A stretch of 64,000 nucleotides of DNA, from the NCBI GenBank assembly GCA_037127255.1, contig JBANSL010000012.1:32665115-32729114 (forward strand), read 5' to 3'. Each line of letters starts with the position of its first letter. Within the stretch, counting starts at the first letter, position 1. A program made the translations under genes and the position numbers. The notes under the pieces are model-generated. The model was not told the DNA's origin, did not search any database, and saw only the letters and a program-made list of their open reading frames with translations. This DNA comes from Persicaria tinctoria. Lineage: Eukaryota; Streptophyta; Magnoliopsida; Caryophyllales; Polygonaceae. This document shows positions 43,691 to 55,145 of this stretch, piece after piece.

Positions 43691-43949
43691 CCTCACTACT
43701 ATAAAACCTCTCTTTTAATATGTATATTAATATCCTAACAGATTAAATTTAAAAAAATAAACGGTTCGTGTCGGGTATCCGACAAGGGGATATGCCCGAA
43801 CCGTATCCGAACCGTTTAATGTCGTGTATTAGCGGTTCGTGTCATTTTCGTGTCGTGTCTTTTCGGTTTCGTGTTTTTTCGTGGCGTGTCGTCGTGTTTT
43901 CGTGTCGTATCAATCGTGTCGGGTTTTTCTGCACACCCCTACTTTTCCT

Positions 43950-44204
43950 TTAATCCAACTTCATCTTTCTATACCCAAGCTACAACTACGTCCCAGGACA
44001 CTATCAAATTCCTAATAAGCATAAGTCCAAGATTAACATATATTCAACTGCCATGAAGCTTAACATATCTAATAAGCATAAGTGCAAGATTATTAACCAA
44101 ATTCCTAAGACGAAAGTCCCCGCCTTAGGTCACCAATTGGCTTTCCCTTTTCTCTTGTGCAATCACGACCCAACTACACCACAATTACAAATATACTATA
44201 GATC
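43950..44204. other. Short unassigned stretch right of the hAT element
   Basis: No gene. It includes two similar words, TAATAAGCATAAGT.CAAGATTA, about 55 bp apart. It may hold the continuation of the Copia-type LTR broken by the hAT insertion, or a LINE 5' untranslated part. Confidence 0.4.
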
Positions 44205-47200
44205 ATGAAAATCAGCTTCTCGAATGTTAGCGGGCTTGCCCGAAAGAATATTTGGACACAAATTGATGCAACCTATAAAACTAAACATATACAAATTTTA
44301 GCACTAGCGGAAAGAAAACTACATTCACCACCAAAAGAATCTTTTTGGCGTCATGCGGGGTTTGATAATCTTCGTTTATGCCCCTCTATAGGGCTCTCTA
44401 GAGGCCTTTGCCTCCTATGAAAATCATCTCATTTAAGCAAAGATACTTTTGAAGTCATTCGGTCGGAAGAACGATATATACTAACGAAATATCACAACGT
44501 CAATCTCAACTCAACATATTAATGGTCGTGTTTGTTTACGCTCCACCTCATCAACACCAAAAATTAGCATTTTGGAATGAGATATCCACCATATTACAAA
44601 ATAATCCTCATTCCGATATTATTGTCGGTGATCTAAAAGATATTCTGTGTAATTCAGACAAACTTGGAGGCTCCCAGCCACTTCCATCCAATTTCAACAG
44701 ACTTACAGATTATATATTAAAACATGACCTAATTGATCTCCCAAGTACTAGTAACCAATTTACGTGGCTGAAAAGCTCCCAAGCAGAACATAACACTTAC
44801 GAAAAATTAGACCGCTTTATGGTCCACAAAAACATATATGCAATATTACCAAACTTAACCACCAAAAACCATGCTTTCACGACTTCGGATCACAGTCAAA
44901 TAACTTTAGAACTTTTCCCAAATGAAAATGCAACCTTTTAAATTTGAATTAGCATGGACAAAACCACTGTTCTAAAAATTGCACCTAGGCGCCGTCTTAA
45001 TTGGCATCGCCTAGGCGCTAGGCGACCCCCCTCCGCCTAGAGTTAAATGGCCACCTAAGCACGTCTAGGCATCCACCTTTACCACTTGGGCGCCGCCTAG
45101 GCGCTAGGCGGCCCCTCACCTCCTAGGATCCGCCTAGCGTTTTTTAGAACATTGGACAGAACATAAAGACTATGAAAATCTGGTTAAACAAGCATGGCGT
45201 TTCAACCCCGCTGGCTGAAATCTTTTTAAACTAATCAAGCGGCTACAAGATCTCAAAAAGAAAGTAAGCTTTGGAGCAAACGAACGTTTGAGAATATTTT
45301 CACACAAATCGCGAATACTGAAATGGAACTACATCAAATACAATCTCAACTATTCCTAAATTACAAAAACAATACTGACATCAAGCATAAACGACTACTT
45401 AACAAATATAATCAACTTGTGAACTTCCAAAAAACTTATTGGGGTCAAAGAGCAAAGAGAATTCACATTAAAAATATGGACACGAACTTGAAGTATTTTC
45501 ATCGGGTGGCCACGGGAAGAAGAAATAGAAATATAATAAAAACTTTTGTAACCAAAGAAGGATTTACCCTTAACACAGCAACCCAGATCCACGACGAAAT
45601 TAAATTGGACTTTTCACGCCAAATTTTTGCTCCACCACAAACGCATGGGCACTATCGTCTACTACAACACATAACACCCGAGGTCACCACTTCGGATAAT
45701 GAATGGCTAACCAAAACAATCTCAAATTCTGAAGTTAAGACAATAGTCTTTTCTCTTGCTAGAGATAAATCTCTTGGCCCTGATGGCTTCCCAGCGGGCT
45801 TCTTTCGCACATACTGGCACATTGTTGGACCTTCCATCATCAAATCACTTCAGATCTATAAGCCACACAAATAAATCACACTTTCATAGCGCTAATATCT
45901 AAATGTGATAACCCATAAACGACAAATAACTTCAGACCTATAAGCCTCTACTCAACCATCTATAAAATAATTTCCAAGATTCTCGCTACCAGACTACGAC
46001 ATATTCTCCCCAAACTAATACACCCACTTCAGAGTGCATTCATAGCTAAACGATCTATCCAAGACAATATCCTAATAGCAAACGAAATATTCCATTCATT
46101 TCAGCATAAAAAAGGGTCATCTGGTTGGATGGCTGTCAAGCTGGATATGGAAAATGCTTTTGACATGGTCAAATGGGACTTTCTACTCGAAATTCTAGAT
46201 AGATTCGGGTTTAGCCATATGTTTTGTTCCCGGATGAAGGAATGCATAACAGCTGTCAAGTATTATGTTCTTGTAAACAATGAACCCACCGACATGTTCA
46301 CCCCATTCAAAAGCCTTCGACAAGGAGATCCAACATCGGTCCATCGCCATATCTCTTTATTCTAGCCTCAGAAGTTCTGGCCCGCGGACTTCATCATGAG
46401 GCTCTAACATCTGGCAGTTATCACGGCATCTCAATCACACAAGCCTGTTATAAGATCTCTTTTCTGGCCTTTGTAGATGATATCATCATCTTCGCATCAG
46501 CAACTAATAAGACATGTGATCAAATTAACACAATCACCAAGACTTTTGTCAAAACTCTGGGCAACAGATTAATTTTCATAAATCTGTCTTCCATACTACA
46601 ACAAATCTCGAAAACACCATAAAAACAACTATAAAACATGAACTTCAAATACTCCATACAACTAACATAGGAAAATATCTAGGATGTCCAATCATCTCTT
46701 GTAAAGTCACAAGCTACACTTTCAACGACATTACATCCTCTAGTAGAACACAACTTTCAAAATGGGCAGCGAACAACCTATCGCAAGCTGGTAGATGCAC
46801 ACTAATCAGATCCAACTTAGCCACTAAACTGCTTCACATCATGTAGTGTTTCCTACTTCCTTCACACATCCATAATGAACTAGACAAAATCAACAGGAAC
46901 TTTCTTTGGAATAAAGGACCCCAAAAATAGGCCCCTTATTGACTGGTTTGAGGTGTGAAAATCATGATAAAAAATTGGACTGGGCCTTTGCCTCTCCGAA
47001 GACATGAAGAAAGCACTTCAGCTAAAACTTCTCTAGAAACTTCAAGCGGAACCAAACAACCCTTAGGTAAAACTTGTCTCACATAAATACTTAAAAGACA
47101 AGACAATTCTCAAATATGCAAAAAAAGGGAATGTTTCTTGGCAATGGTCAAAACTGACCTCCCTCCTTCCCCTCTTCAAAACCGACTTACGTTGGGTTAT

Positions 47201-47308
47201 AGCAAACGAGGATTCTATAAATTTCTGGCATGATTCCTGGATTGGGGATTCCCCCCTTTGGACCTAAGCAACAAGTTTAAATCTCATTGAAGAAGATCTC
47301 ATGGTGGG
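44205..47308 (+). pseudogene. Decayed LINE (L1 type): endonuclease, RT, zinc-binding tail
   Basis: It begins MKISFSNVSGLARKN (endonuclease start) with an LAERKLHSPP word. Further endonuclease is at 44522-44941, with IIVGDLKDILCN and TSDHSQITLELF. RT starts at 45323 and includes KSLGPDGFPAGFF (to 45870) and LDMENAFDMVKWDFL (46129-46365). The catalytic FVDD is at 46470-46481. The zinc-binding tail begins near 47000. Several stops and shifts break it. A MITE interrupts it at 44969. Element B interrupts it at 47309, and no continuation was found further right. Confidence 0.8.
44969..45150. mobile_element. Small palindromic MITE in the LINE
   Basis: About 182 bp. Inverted ends are GTTCTAAAAA (44969-44978) and TTTTTAGAAC (45141-45150). 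Inside, the palindrome CGCCTAGGCG and its half-sites recur (44987-45140). The LINE reading frame can be followed on both sides. The target duplication is short and unclear (about 3 bp), so the superfamily is open. Confidence 0.65.
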
Positions 47309-48609
47309 TGATAATGCATATTTCATATAGGCATTATAGTTATTTCTTATTGCTATTAGGTAGTTATTTTGCTATGTTTTGAGTCTAGTTCCGTATATTG
47401 CTTGTGAAGTATTCGAGTTCGGAATCTATGCATTTTTAGTGTTTATTTTGCAGAATTACATTCCGACCTTGGTTGGACTTTGGGAAGAGCTTAAGAAGCA
47501 TGTTTTGGAGCATATGGAGGCTAAGAAGGAGCTAAAGAGCAGCAAGGAAGCACGACATTGGAAGCTATTGAAGACAATTGAGGAACGTCAGACACTAAAT
47601 AGACGACGCCCACCGCCTTTTGCACGGCACCCGCCGCCCTTTGCACGGCGCCCGTCATTGCCCAATTTCCGGATACTCGGTTTTGGATCCGAAGACATTA
47701 TTTTATATTATTCTATTCTATTTCCTACTAGGGTTTTGCCGACTCTTAGGATGCTTTATTAGTTATTTTTTAGTCTTTTCATAGAGCGGTGGTTGATTAT
47801 TGTGAGACTATGAACACAATTAGAGAGAGATAATTGGCCTATGAGTTGCTAAACTCATAGTTTCGCATGTGATTCGAAGACATGGTTGTTTGGATTGTGA
47901 GGATTCGATTCTATTTTATTATTCATGTTCTTAGTTATTATCTTGTGCTTAATTTATATGTGTTCCTTTCTATACCCGATCAACATGTTAGGAATTGCAT
48001 CTTAGCTATAAATTCGTTGTTTTCTTCTAGATAGCAAACAAAGGTATTGATGACAGTGATGTCTCTTTGTCTTTATTGTGGATGATTTCAATTGATCTAT
48101 GTTGTGTCGATTTGATTAGGGCTGAGGTCGGTATGCACCTATTAGTCTTAATTGAGTTGAGTCAATGTGTCAATTGGTCTTGATTACTTGAGTTCTTAAT
48201 GCTATTCTTTAGTGATATTGAATAAGATGAGTGAATCTCTGCGTATCTCTCAACTTTAGTCAAGTAGACCTAGAAATATGAATAATTAATAGATCAATCC
48301 GAGAACCATGAATTCCAACCATTTTCAGAGAATTGCAGATGAAATGTTCTTTCTACTTTGATATCAATTTACTTTGCGATCATAAATCTGGTTACATTTA
48401 CATCTTTGCTACTTGTTACAAATCATTGTTTTGCTATAAGAGTCTTTGCTTAGAGTTATTGAATAGGAAATCGCTTCTCCCTGTGGGTTTGACACTGGAC
48501 TTCATCGCTATACTAGTAGTTATTTGGTTTATCAAGTGATTGATTGCCTAATCTATTAATTTGTGATTAAGTTTGGATATTATTACTATTTGGTAAAGGG
48601 CGAAAGTGT
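47309..48609 (+). repeat. Element B first LTR, main part
   Basis: It matches 56571-57829. It contains GC-rich words at 47603-47660 (ACGGCRCCCGCCGCCC type, 21-bp spacing) and the shared downstream word CCCTGTGGGTTTGAC (from 48479). Solo LTR C2 interrupts it after AAGTGT. The last 22 bp are at 50620-50641. Confidence 0.87.
47603..47660 (+). repeat. Family-B GC-rich array in LTR
   Basis: Three units of the ACGGCGCCCGCCGCCCTTTGC type lie about 21 bp apart, with drift. The matching array in the second LTR is at 56865-56922. The same word recurs at 52136, 53046, 53691, 58429, 58802 and 59466. Confidence 0.75.
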
Positions 48610-50614
48610 TGTTGTGAGCCGAATCTGCCATGTTTTACCTTATCTTTTATATTGTTTTCTGCATACATTTCATGCATTTGGGCTAGAATAGTACAGAATC
48701 TATGTAGTTTATGCTTATTTGCCAAATTATGGAATCTACACTAGTTTCTGTTTAAATTCGCAGAATTTGAGGCGATTTACAGCAGTTCAGAGAAAGGAAG
48801 AAAATCTCGAAGTCAACTACAGAAGATCAAGGCCAAGCAGCAGCGGAACTAGGACAAATCAAGATGGACACAAGAAAATCTGCTCGACAACATGTTAGTC
48901 GATATCGACTAAAGCTTGTCGATATCGAGTACAGCAAGGCGGACCAGAATCGAGCAAGGCCAGAAGACAGGAGCACAGCTTACTCGATATCGAGGAAAGC
49001 CCAAATCGATTTCCACCTCTGTAGCCGAAATCGAGAAGCTGAGCGGACAAGACAACTCGAGTGCAGAACTTTACTCGATATCGAGTAAATTACTCGATAT
49101 CGAACAAGATCAGAAGCCGCATCTGTGCTCGAGGAAGCAACACCGGATCAAGAAGCCGAAGAGATGACACATCGAGCACAACTTTGCTCGATGTCGAGGA
49201 AATTACTCGATGTCGAGTAAACCAGAAGCACATGTCCGAGCCAGTTCTGGGAAGAAGTTACACGAGAAGACGAGACAGGCTGAGGTCGACGACATGGTTC
49301 CTCGATATCGAGTAAATTACTCGATATCGAGCAAAACTCTTCTGGGCCGCGTTGCTGTTGGGCTGTCCGAGTCGAGTTGGGCTTGCTTGGGAGCGAAGGA
49401 GTCCGAGTCTATCCGAGATCTATCATGTCCTATCAAAGATCTATCTATGGAGAGAGATTTATCCACACTTTTAGATATTTAATTCTTTCCCTTTAGAATT
49501 AATGTTTTATCTTTATTTAATTCTATCTTTAGGTAATAGATATAGATTTCTTTCCTTGATTAGCAAGGATTGGAAGCATATAAATAAGGCCTTAGGGGCT
49601 GATTTTTATTCATTCAATTCAAGTTACAATTAGTCACATAGAGAGAGTAGAGGAGAGAGCTTGTGGCGAGAGAAGTTGGAAAGGCGAAAGCGGATTTGGC
49701 TTCGATTGGTTGTAAGTTCTCTTTAGTTTATTTAAAGCAAGTTAGTTTCTTTTGTTATTTGATGAGTTTCTTGATGATGAAGTGCGAGTAGTCCACCCAC
49801 TTCTAGGGTCAGGGTGAGCCCGACGGTGTCTATGTGAGGTGATGCGGTAAAGGTTTGATCTTTTTATGCAATTCATCTTCTATCCCTATGAGCATGATTC
49901 TTTTTCGAAAGTTGAAGGTGATCATTATTTGTGTTATTGAAGTGAAAGTGATCTTAATACAACTTGGGTTAATTATGTGAAAAGGGTTAGTAACAATTAG
50001 AGTTTATGCGAAATCCTCTATCTTCCTATTTGTTAACAACGAAAGTTATTTGATGAAAAGCATGATCTTTTATGCCTTAACTTTATGTGTTATTTTGCAT
50101 GGTTATCGTTGTGGTGTTGATACCCTGGCCTTGGAAGTCTTCAGTTTATTGAATTAATTCATCGAAATCTGTGTTCTACGGCTGTGATTCTAAGTTTCTG
50201 TCTTTACTCGATTCCGAGGAGTTTTAGTCGATATCGAGGACTGCTTTGTAGATATCGAGGAAATCTTGCCGAGATCGAGTTACTGTGTCTGAGTTTGCTT
50301 CCTGTTGATCGATATTGAGTTTCTGGTGTCGATTAGTTTAGTCGATATCGAGTAACTGTTTGTCGATATCGAGTAAGTTATTTGCTTTGCTTTATTTTCC
50401 GCTTTTATTTGTTATTTTTGTCTTTTTGGTTGTCCTTCTGTCCGTGAGATTTACAGCTACCTGAGATCCGCTAACGTGTTTCCTTGTGGATCGATCCTGA
50501 CTTCACGCTACTACATCAAGAGGAAGTCTTGTAATTATTTACAAGGGACGGAATCTGCTTTGCTCTACTTATTTCTTATTTTGAATTGCAAGTCTCGATT
50601 TCCTCCTACTAACA
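48610..50614 (+). mobile_element. Solo LTR 'C2'
   Basis: 2005 bp, TGTTGTGAGCC...CTAACA. Flanks are AGTGT (48605-48609) and AGTGC (50615-50619), a 5-bp duplication with one later change. It has a TATAAATAAGG box (49579-49589), a downstream word TCCTTGTGGATCGATCCTGA (from 50481), and dense TCGATATCGA palindromes (48898-49330 and 50204-50375). It is clearly related to C1 at both ends, in the same order, with considerable divergence in the middle. Open frames through the palindromes are not genes. Confidence 0.85.
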
Positions 50615-50647
50615 AGTGCCAACAACGTTCGTCCCGCACCAAATTCT

Positions 50648-50665
50648 TGGCGCCGTTGCCGGGGA
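50648..50665 (+). other. Element B PBS, tRNA-Asp type, unit 1
   Basis: TGGCGCCGTTGCCGGGGA, six bases inside the LTR end, perfectly complementary to the 3' end of plant tRNA-Asp. Confidence 0.88.
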
Positions 50666-50733
50666 GAAGAAAGGAGTTTGCTTTTCTTTATCTCTTTCAA
50701 TTACTCTTTACTTTGAGTCTTTTGTGTCCTTGT

Positions 50734-52829
50734 ATGGTTCAAACTAGATCTTCTAATTCATTGCCTTTGTCTTTTGATCCTGAGGTTGAAAGATCTCTTA
50801 GGTTGAAGAGGAAGCTTGAGTTTGAGATAGACAAGGAGATGGCAAAAGACGCTATTGTTGATCCGCCAAGAAGGAACCTAAGAAACCTAAAGGAACCTAA
50901 TTTGAGTGCTCAACCACTTGCAATTAGTCTTCCTAATCTCCCTAAGAGTTCAAGATTTGAGTATAAGTTGAACTGGTCTTCCATTTTGCCTTACTTTCGT
51001 GGATTTCCTAGGGAGGAACCAAGCAAGCACCATGCTACCTTTGTGAGCGTGTGTGATAGACTGAGACCCCAAGGCCTGAACGATGACCAATTGATGTTGA
51101 GAGTGTTCCCTTTTACTTTGAAGAATTCTGCAAGCGATTGCCTTTACTACCTACCCCCAGAAAGCATTACTAGTTGGGTGCAATTGAAGAAAGCTTTCTT
51201 GCAAAAGTAGTTTCCTATGACTCGCCTCAACAAACTTAAGAAGAAGCTATCCAGTTTTGAATAATCACCTATGGAGAGTCTTTATGAGTATGTTGAGGGG
51301 TTCAAGAAGCTTAAGGGTAGTTGTTCGCAACATGGTATATCCGAGGATGATCTAGTGATGTATCTTTATGAAGGCTTGCTTGACACCGATAGGAGTTTCA
51401 TCAATGCTACTAGCGGAGGAGATATTTTGGATAAAACACCTCAGGAAGCAACGGAGATTTTTGAAGGGTCGGCTAATGCATTGCAACAATATAGGAAACA
51501 CCAAGGAGTTAGAGGAGTTCATAAGTTGGATAGGTCGAGAGATGGACTCAAGGAAGATATCGATAGGCTTATGGAAATCGTGAACAAGATGATTATGCAA
51601 ATGAATCAACCCCATCAGCCTAGACTTATGGTGTTTGTGGAGATCCAACTCATCCGAATGATAAGTGTCTCTTGATTCCGGAGGACACCGCTGAAGTGAA
51701 TGCTATGGATTATGGACCTCGCCGCAACTTTGGTAACAATTACAATCAGGGCTACAATTCAAACTACCAAAGTGGATTCAATGGTAGAGGCCAACAACAA
51801 CAAGTTCCTTTTCAGAGAGAACACTTCGAGAATCATCCTAGAAACACTCAACAAGAAGATCAAGATGAGACATTGAGGTTGCTACTGGACAAGATGAGTG
51901 TTCAAGCAAAGTTGCTTAGTCAGATGGCTAAGGAGATTGGTGAATTAAAAGCGAAAGATTTGGGGCAGTTACCAACGCAGGTGGTAATGAATCCGAAGGA
52001 GAATGTTAGCGCCATAATCCTTAGAGGAGGTAAATAAGTGAATGTGCCCACTAGGAATGTTGAAGAGAGGTCTAGGGAAGAAGTTGATTTGGGAAATAAG
52101 GAGGAAGAGACGGAAATGGCGACATACTGCATAGACGGCGCCTGCCGCCCCTCACCACGGTGCCCGCCGCTTTCTCCAGTGACGGATCCGACTTCTGACG
52201 TTGTTCAATCCCTGAAGAAATCTTCTAAGGAGTGGTCTTCTGAGGTTTCAAGACCTGCACCACCCTTTCCTCATGCCTTAAGATCTAATCAGAAGTGGGA
52301 AGATGAAAAAATTCCTTATGACACCTTTGCTCATAGTAAGGTAAATATTCCACTTTTCAATTTGATTAAAACTGTGCCTCGCTATGCGAAATTCTTGAAA
52401 GAGCTATGAACGATAAAGCGAACGAAAAGGATGCGGAAGAAAGAAAAGGTAAGTTTATGTGAGAATGTTTCTGCTTTGCTTTAGAAATGATTGCCTGAAA
52501 AGTGTGAAGATCGGGGTATGTTTACTATCCCATGTACAATAGGTAATTCTAGCTTCATCAAAGCTATGTTAGACCTAGGTGCTTCAATTAATGTTATGTC
52601 CTATAACTTGTACATGTTTTTGGGTCTCAATTCATTGTCTGAAACTGGTGTTACCATACAACCCGCTGATCGTTCTAGTATTAAGCCTAGAGAAGTTTTT
52701 GAGTTGTTGAAGATCGTTCTATCATTCAACTCAATCGATGCAGTTGAAGGATATGTTGGAGAAGTTCCTAAAGTTCCACCTTTTGTCTTGCAAAGGACAA
52801 GTGTGGGGGATCTTGGTGGAGTAACTTGA
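50734..52829 (+). pseudogene. gag: Element B gag and partial protease, unit 1
   Basis: ATG at 50734 (MVQTRSSNSLPLSFDPEVER). The gag domain has LPYFRGFPREEPSKHH, then EYVEGFKKLKGSCSQHGISE, then GGDILDKTPQEA. Stops at 51208 and about 51262, a frameshift near 51620-51680 (in the zinc knuckle), and stops at 52035, 52407 and about 52482 break it. A GC-rich linker is at 52136-52175. The protease start, LDLGASINVMSYNLY, is at about 52567. Soon after it, the frame runs into sequence that is not protease or RT, so nearly all of pol is deleted. Unit 1 could move only with enzymes supplied by another element. Confidence 0.8.
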
Positions 52830-53769
52830 TCAAGAAATGCATCACGTCGAGCCAAAGACGTGAAACAAAGGCGCTTCTTGGGAGGCAACCCAAGGTAGTT
52901 AGGTAGTATTTTTATTTTGTAATTAGTTTTCAATTCAATAAAGTAGGATCAATCCTGTCGCTGGATTTCGGAAGTTACGGTAAGTTGCAACTTGTGTCGG
53001 ATTGATTTTTGATTGGATTGGAAGAACGGAGTCCCATTCTGTGGAAACGGCGCCCGCCGCCCCAGCCACGACGCCCGCCGCCCCCTGTCCGCCTGACGAG
53101 TTCGATTTTCTATCTTTCTTATTTTTTGTTATTTTTCGTTTTAGGTTAGTTTTATTTATTTTATAGGATTAGATTGTTTTCTTTTATTTTGTTCTGGGAT
53201 TCGATTATCTTCTATCTATCTTAGGTTAGTATTTTATCTTTTATCTATTTTCTATCTATCTAAGGATTAGATTTTTCTTTTTAGGACTAGTTTCCTTATT
53301 TTCTAGGATTAGTGGTTCTATCTTTTCTATTTCTATTTTATCTAGTTCTAATATTTTCCTATTTTTCTTTTTGATAGATATTCCTTCCAACTCACCATAT
53401 ATTGCTACTCCTTATTGTGAATCATTCAAGCTTGCTCAAGGAATCTACAAAACCCAAAAGCCTACTGGAATCCATTCCAAATACCTATAGCCTTGCATTT
53501 CAATCGATTCTGTTAATCAAAACACTTTCCACCATTACCCTACATCCACAAAATTCAACTTTTCCATTCCATTCCCCTACTTATAACCAAAGAATCCTTC
53601 GAAACCAAGTTGTTCGTGAAAAGTTCGAGTTTGGAGGAGTGGACGTCGGTTTTCCAATGTTTTCACTCGGATTCGCGGTTTTGCGTACACGACGCCCGCC
53701 GTCCCTACAGCGAGTCCGTCTTTTGATCGTTTTTTGTGGTTTTTCTTCGGTTTTTCCTTGAGTTACATC
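52830..53769 (+). other. Element B env leader, unit 1
   Basis: No gene. Contents: post-pol hairpin, an AATAAA-type T/A-rich stretch, GC-rich words (53046-53095 and 53691-53712), and a T-rich region with repeated words TATCTATCTTAGG and TAGGATTAG (53160-53345). A pyrimidine-rich segment leads up to the ATG at 53770. Confidence 0.5.
52877..52894 (+). promoter_or_regulatory. Post-pol hairpin (element B, unit 1)
   Basis: CTTGGGAGGCAACCCAAG, identical to element A at 14776, preceded by the shared GACGTGAAACAAAGGCGCTT context. It survives although pol itself is deleted. Confidence 0.65.
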
Positions 53770-55025
53770 ATGTCTGATGCTCCTATTATGAAGATGCCCC
53801 ATTTGATGTCTCGGGTAGAAAAGGATCGTTGGCTCAAGCTTGAAAAGAGGCGGTATGAATCCACCATATTCTTTCATCCCCCGACGTTGAAGAAATTGGG
53901 AATATTTGAGGAGGTCCATCGACTCCTGAAAGATGGGGGATTGAGTGATTTCTTGAATGTATCTGATTTTACCTATCTGACATTAGTGAGAGAATTCTTG
54001 GCTACCCTGGATTATTGTTCTGATATGGAGATTCATTTTCAGCCGAGGAATCGGAAGTTCGTGGTAACTAAGGATCTCATTGCACAAGCTTTTGGTGTTA
54101 CCAAAATGCCTACTGATGCCAGATTTGGGGACAAGTTGGGTGCTCCAAATCCTATTGATACGTGGAAAGAGGCTACAGAAGAGTTCGTTGATTATGACCA
54201 ACCACGCTGTGCATCCATGATTGCTCATCCTACATTGAGGTTGTGTTATTTGGTACTCTGTGACTCTTTCCTAGGTGTGGAGAATTCTTCCATTGTTACT
54301 ATGAGAGCCTAGAGCTATATTTGTTGCTTGATTCCGGGAGGGGTGCACATCCCTGACTGGGTTCAACTATTTTTGGGAAACTGCATGGAGGTGATTAGAG
54401 CTACTCATGTGAGGCCGGAACACATTATTGTTTTCGGAGGTATGATATCGTTGACTGATCGCCGAGTGGGTGTCTGTCTTGATGATTTGCAACCTCTTAA
54501 TGGAAGAATGTTTACAATCTTGCCAGCCCGGAATGGTGGGGCATGATTAAGTGGGCCCAACGTCCGGATAGAACATGGTGTTTTAAATGGAAGTCGGGAC
54601 CAGGAGAGAAGCATCACAATTATCTACTTGCGGAACTACCATATATCCTGAGGATGTTAGATTTCAGTCTCTATCACAACAAGTTTCCATTAGAACCCGA
54701 TGAGCATAGTTTAGTGAGGCGATGGCCTGTTATTGACAGCGAGGCCACTGATGATGAGACCACTACTGCTGAGGCTATCGATGATGAGTCTGTTGAGATT
54801 ACAAAAGCTAAGGTCGTCGTGAGAGAAGAAGTTGCTGAAGATGACGTCGAGCCTATATATCTTACTTTGTTTGATATTGAGCGTCGATTTGCTGATTTTG
54901 AGACGAGTACTACTAACAAGCTCGCTAGTCTGTTGGAGAAGCTCTTGAGTCTTCAAAATGCTTTATTGATTGCCTTTCGGGACATCAATCAGCGGTCTGG
55001 ACCCCAGACTCCGCCTTCACAATAA
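53770..55025 (+). pseudogene. Athila-type env-position ORF, unit 1
   Basis: ATG at 53770 (MSDAPIMKMPHLMSRVEKDR). The frame has LGIFEEVHRLLKDGGLSDFL, YLTLVREFLATLDYCSD and IAQAFGVTKMPTDARFGDK, the same order of words as element A's ORF (FLATY, ALGVTKAPTDG). A TAG at 54310 and a frameshift near 54540 break it. The C-terminal part (54543-55025) has YLLAELPYILRMLDFSLYHN and a short coiled-coil-like end (FDIERRFADFETSTTNKLAS). Function is unknown for the family. Confidence 0.72.
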
Positions 55026-55094
55026 TAGGTTAGTCATTTGCATCTTTCAAACCCCTTGTTTTTACATTTTTCATTGTTCTTTTTTGTGTTTCTA

Positions 55095-55145
55095 TGCATT
55101 GAGGACAATGCAACATGTAAGTGTGTGTGGGGGGGGGGGGGGGGG
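55095..55145 (+). other. Internal AGGA hairpin + G-run module (element B, unit 1)
   Basis: TGCATTGAGGACAATGCA (55095-55112) is a 7-bp stem. It is followed by ACATGTAAGTGTGTGTG and a run of 17 G (55129-55145). The G run sits where A and A-prime have TGGGGGA. Confidence 0.72.

Larger units (their letters stand above)
6756..43941. mobile_element. Non-autonomous hAT element (~1.2 kb) split by nested insertions
   Basis: The left end is TAGGGGTGTGCA (6756-6767). The right end is its exact inverse, TGCACACCCCTA (43930-43941). The 8-bp duplication CTTTTCCT flanks both (6748-6755 and 43942-43949). A 12-bp TIR of this type with an 8-bp TSD is diagnostic of hAT elements. Both ends carry subterminal repeats around GGGTACCCGACACG and related words (6771-6925 and 43760-43925). 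Removing the nested insertions leaves 6756-7404, 41787-41931 and 43529-43941, about 1.2 kb without a transposase. It would have been mobilised by an enzyme made elsewhere (inference). Confidence 0.88.

Noticed and set aside
48864..49482. ORFs of 74-90 codons
   Set aside because: Same cause in solo LTR C2.
50476..50733. Upstream extension of the B gag ORF to 50476
   Set aside because: It would read through the end of solo LTR C2, the B LTR end and the PBS; the real start is the ATG at 50734.
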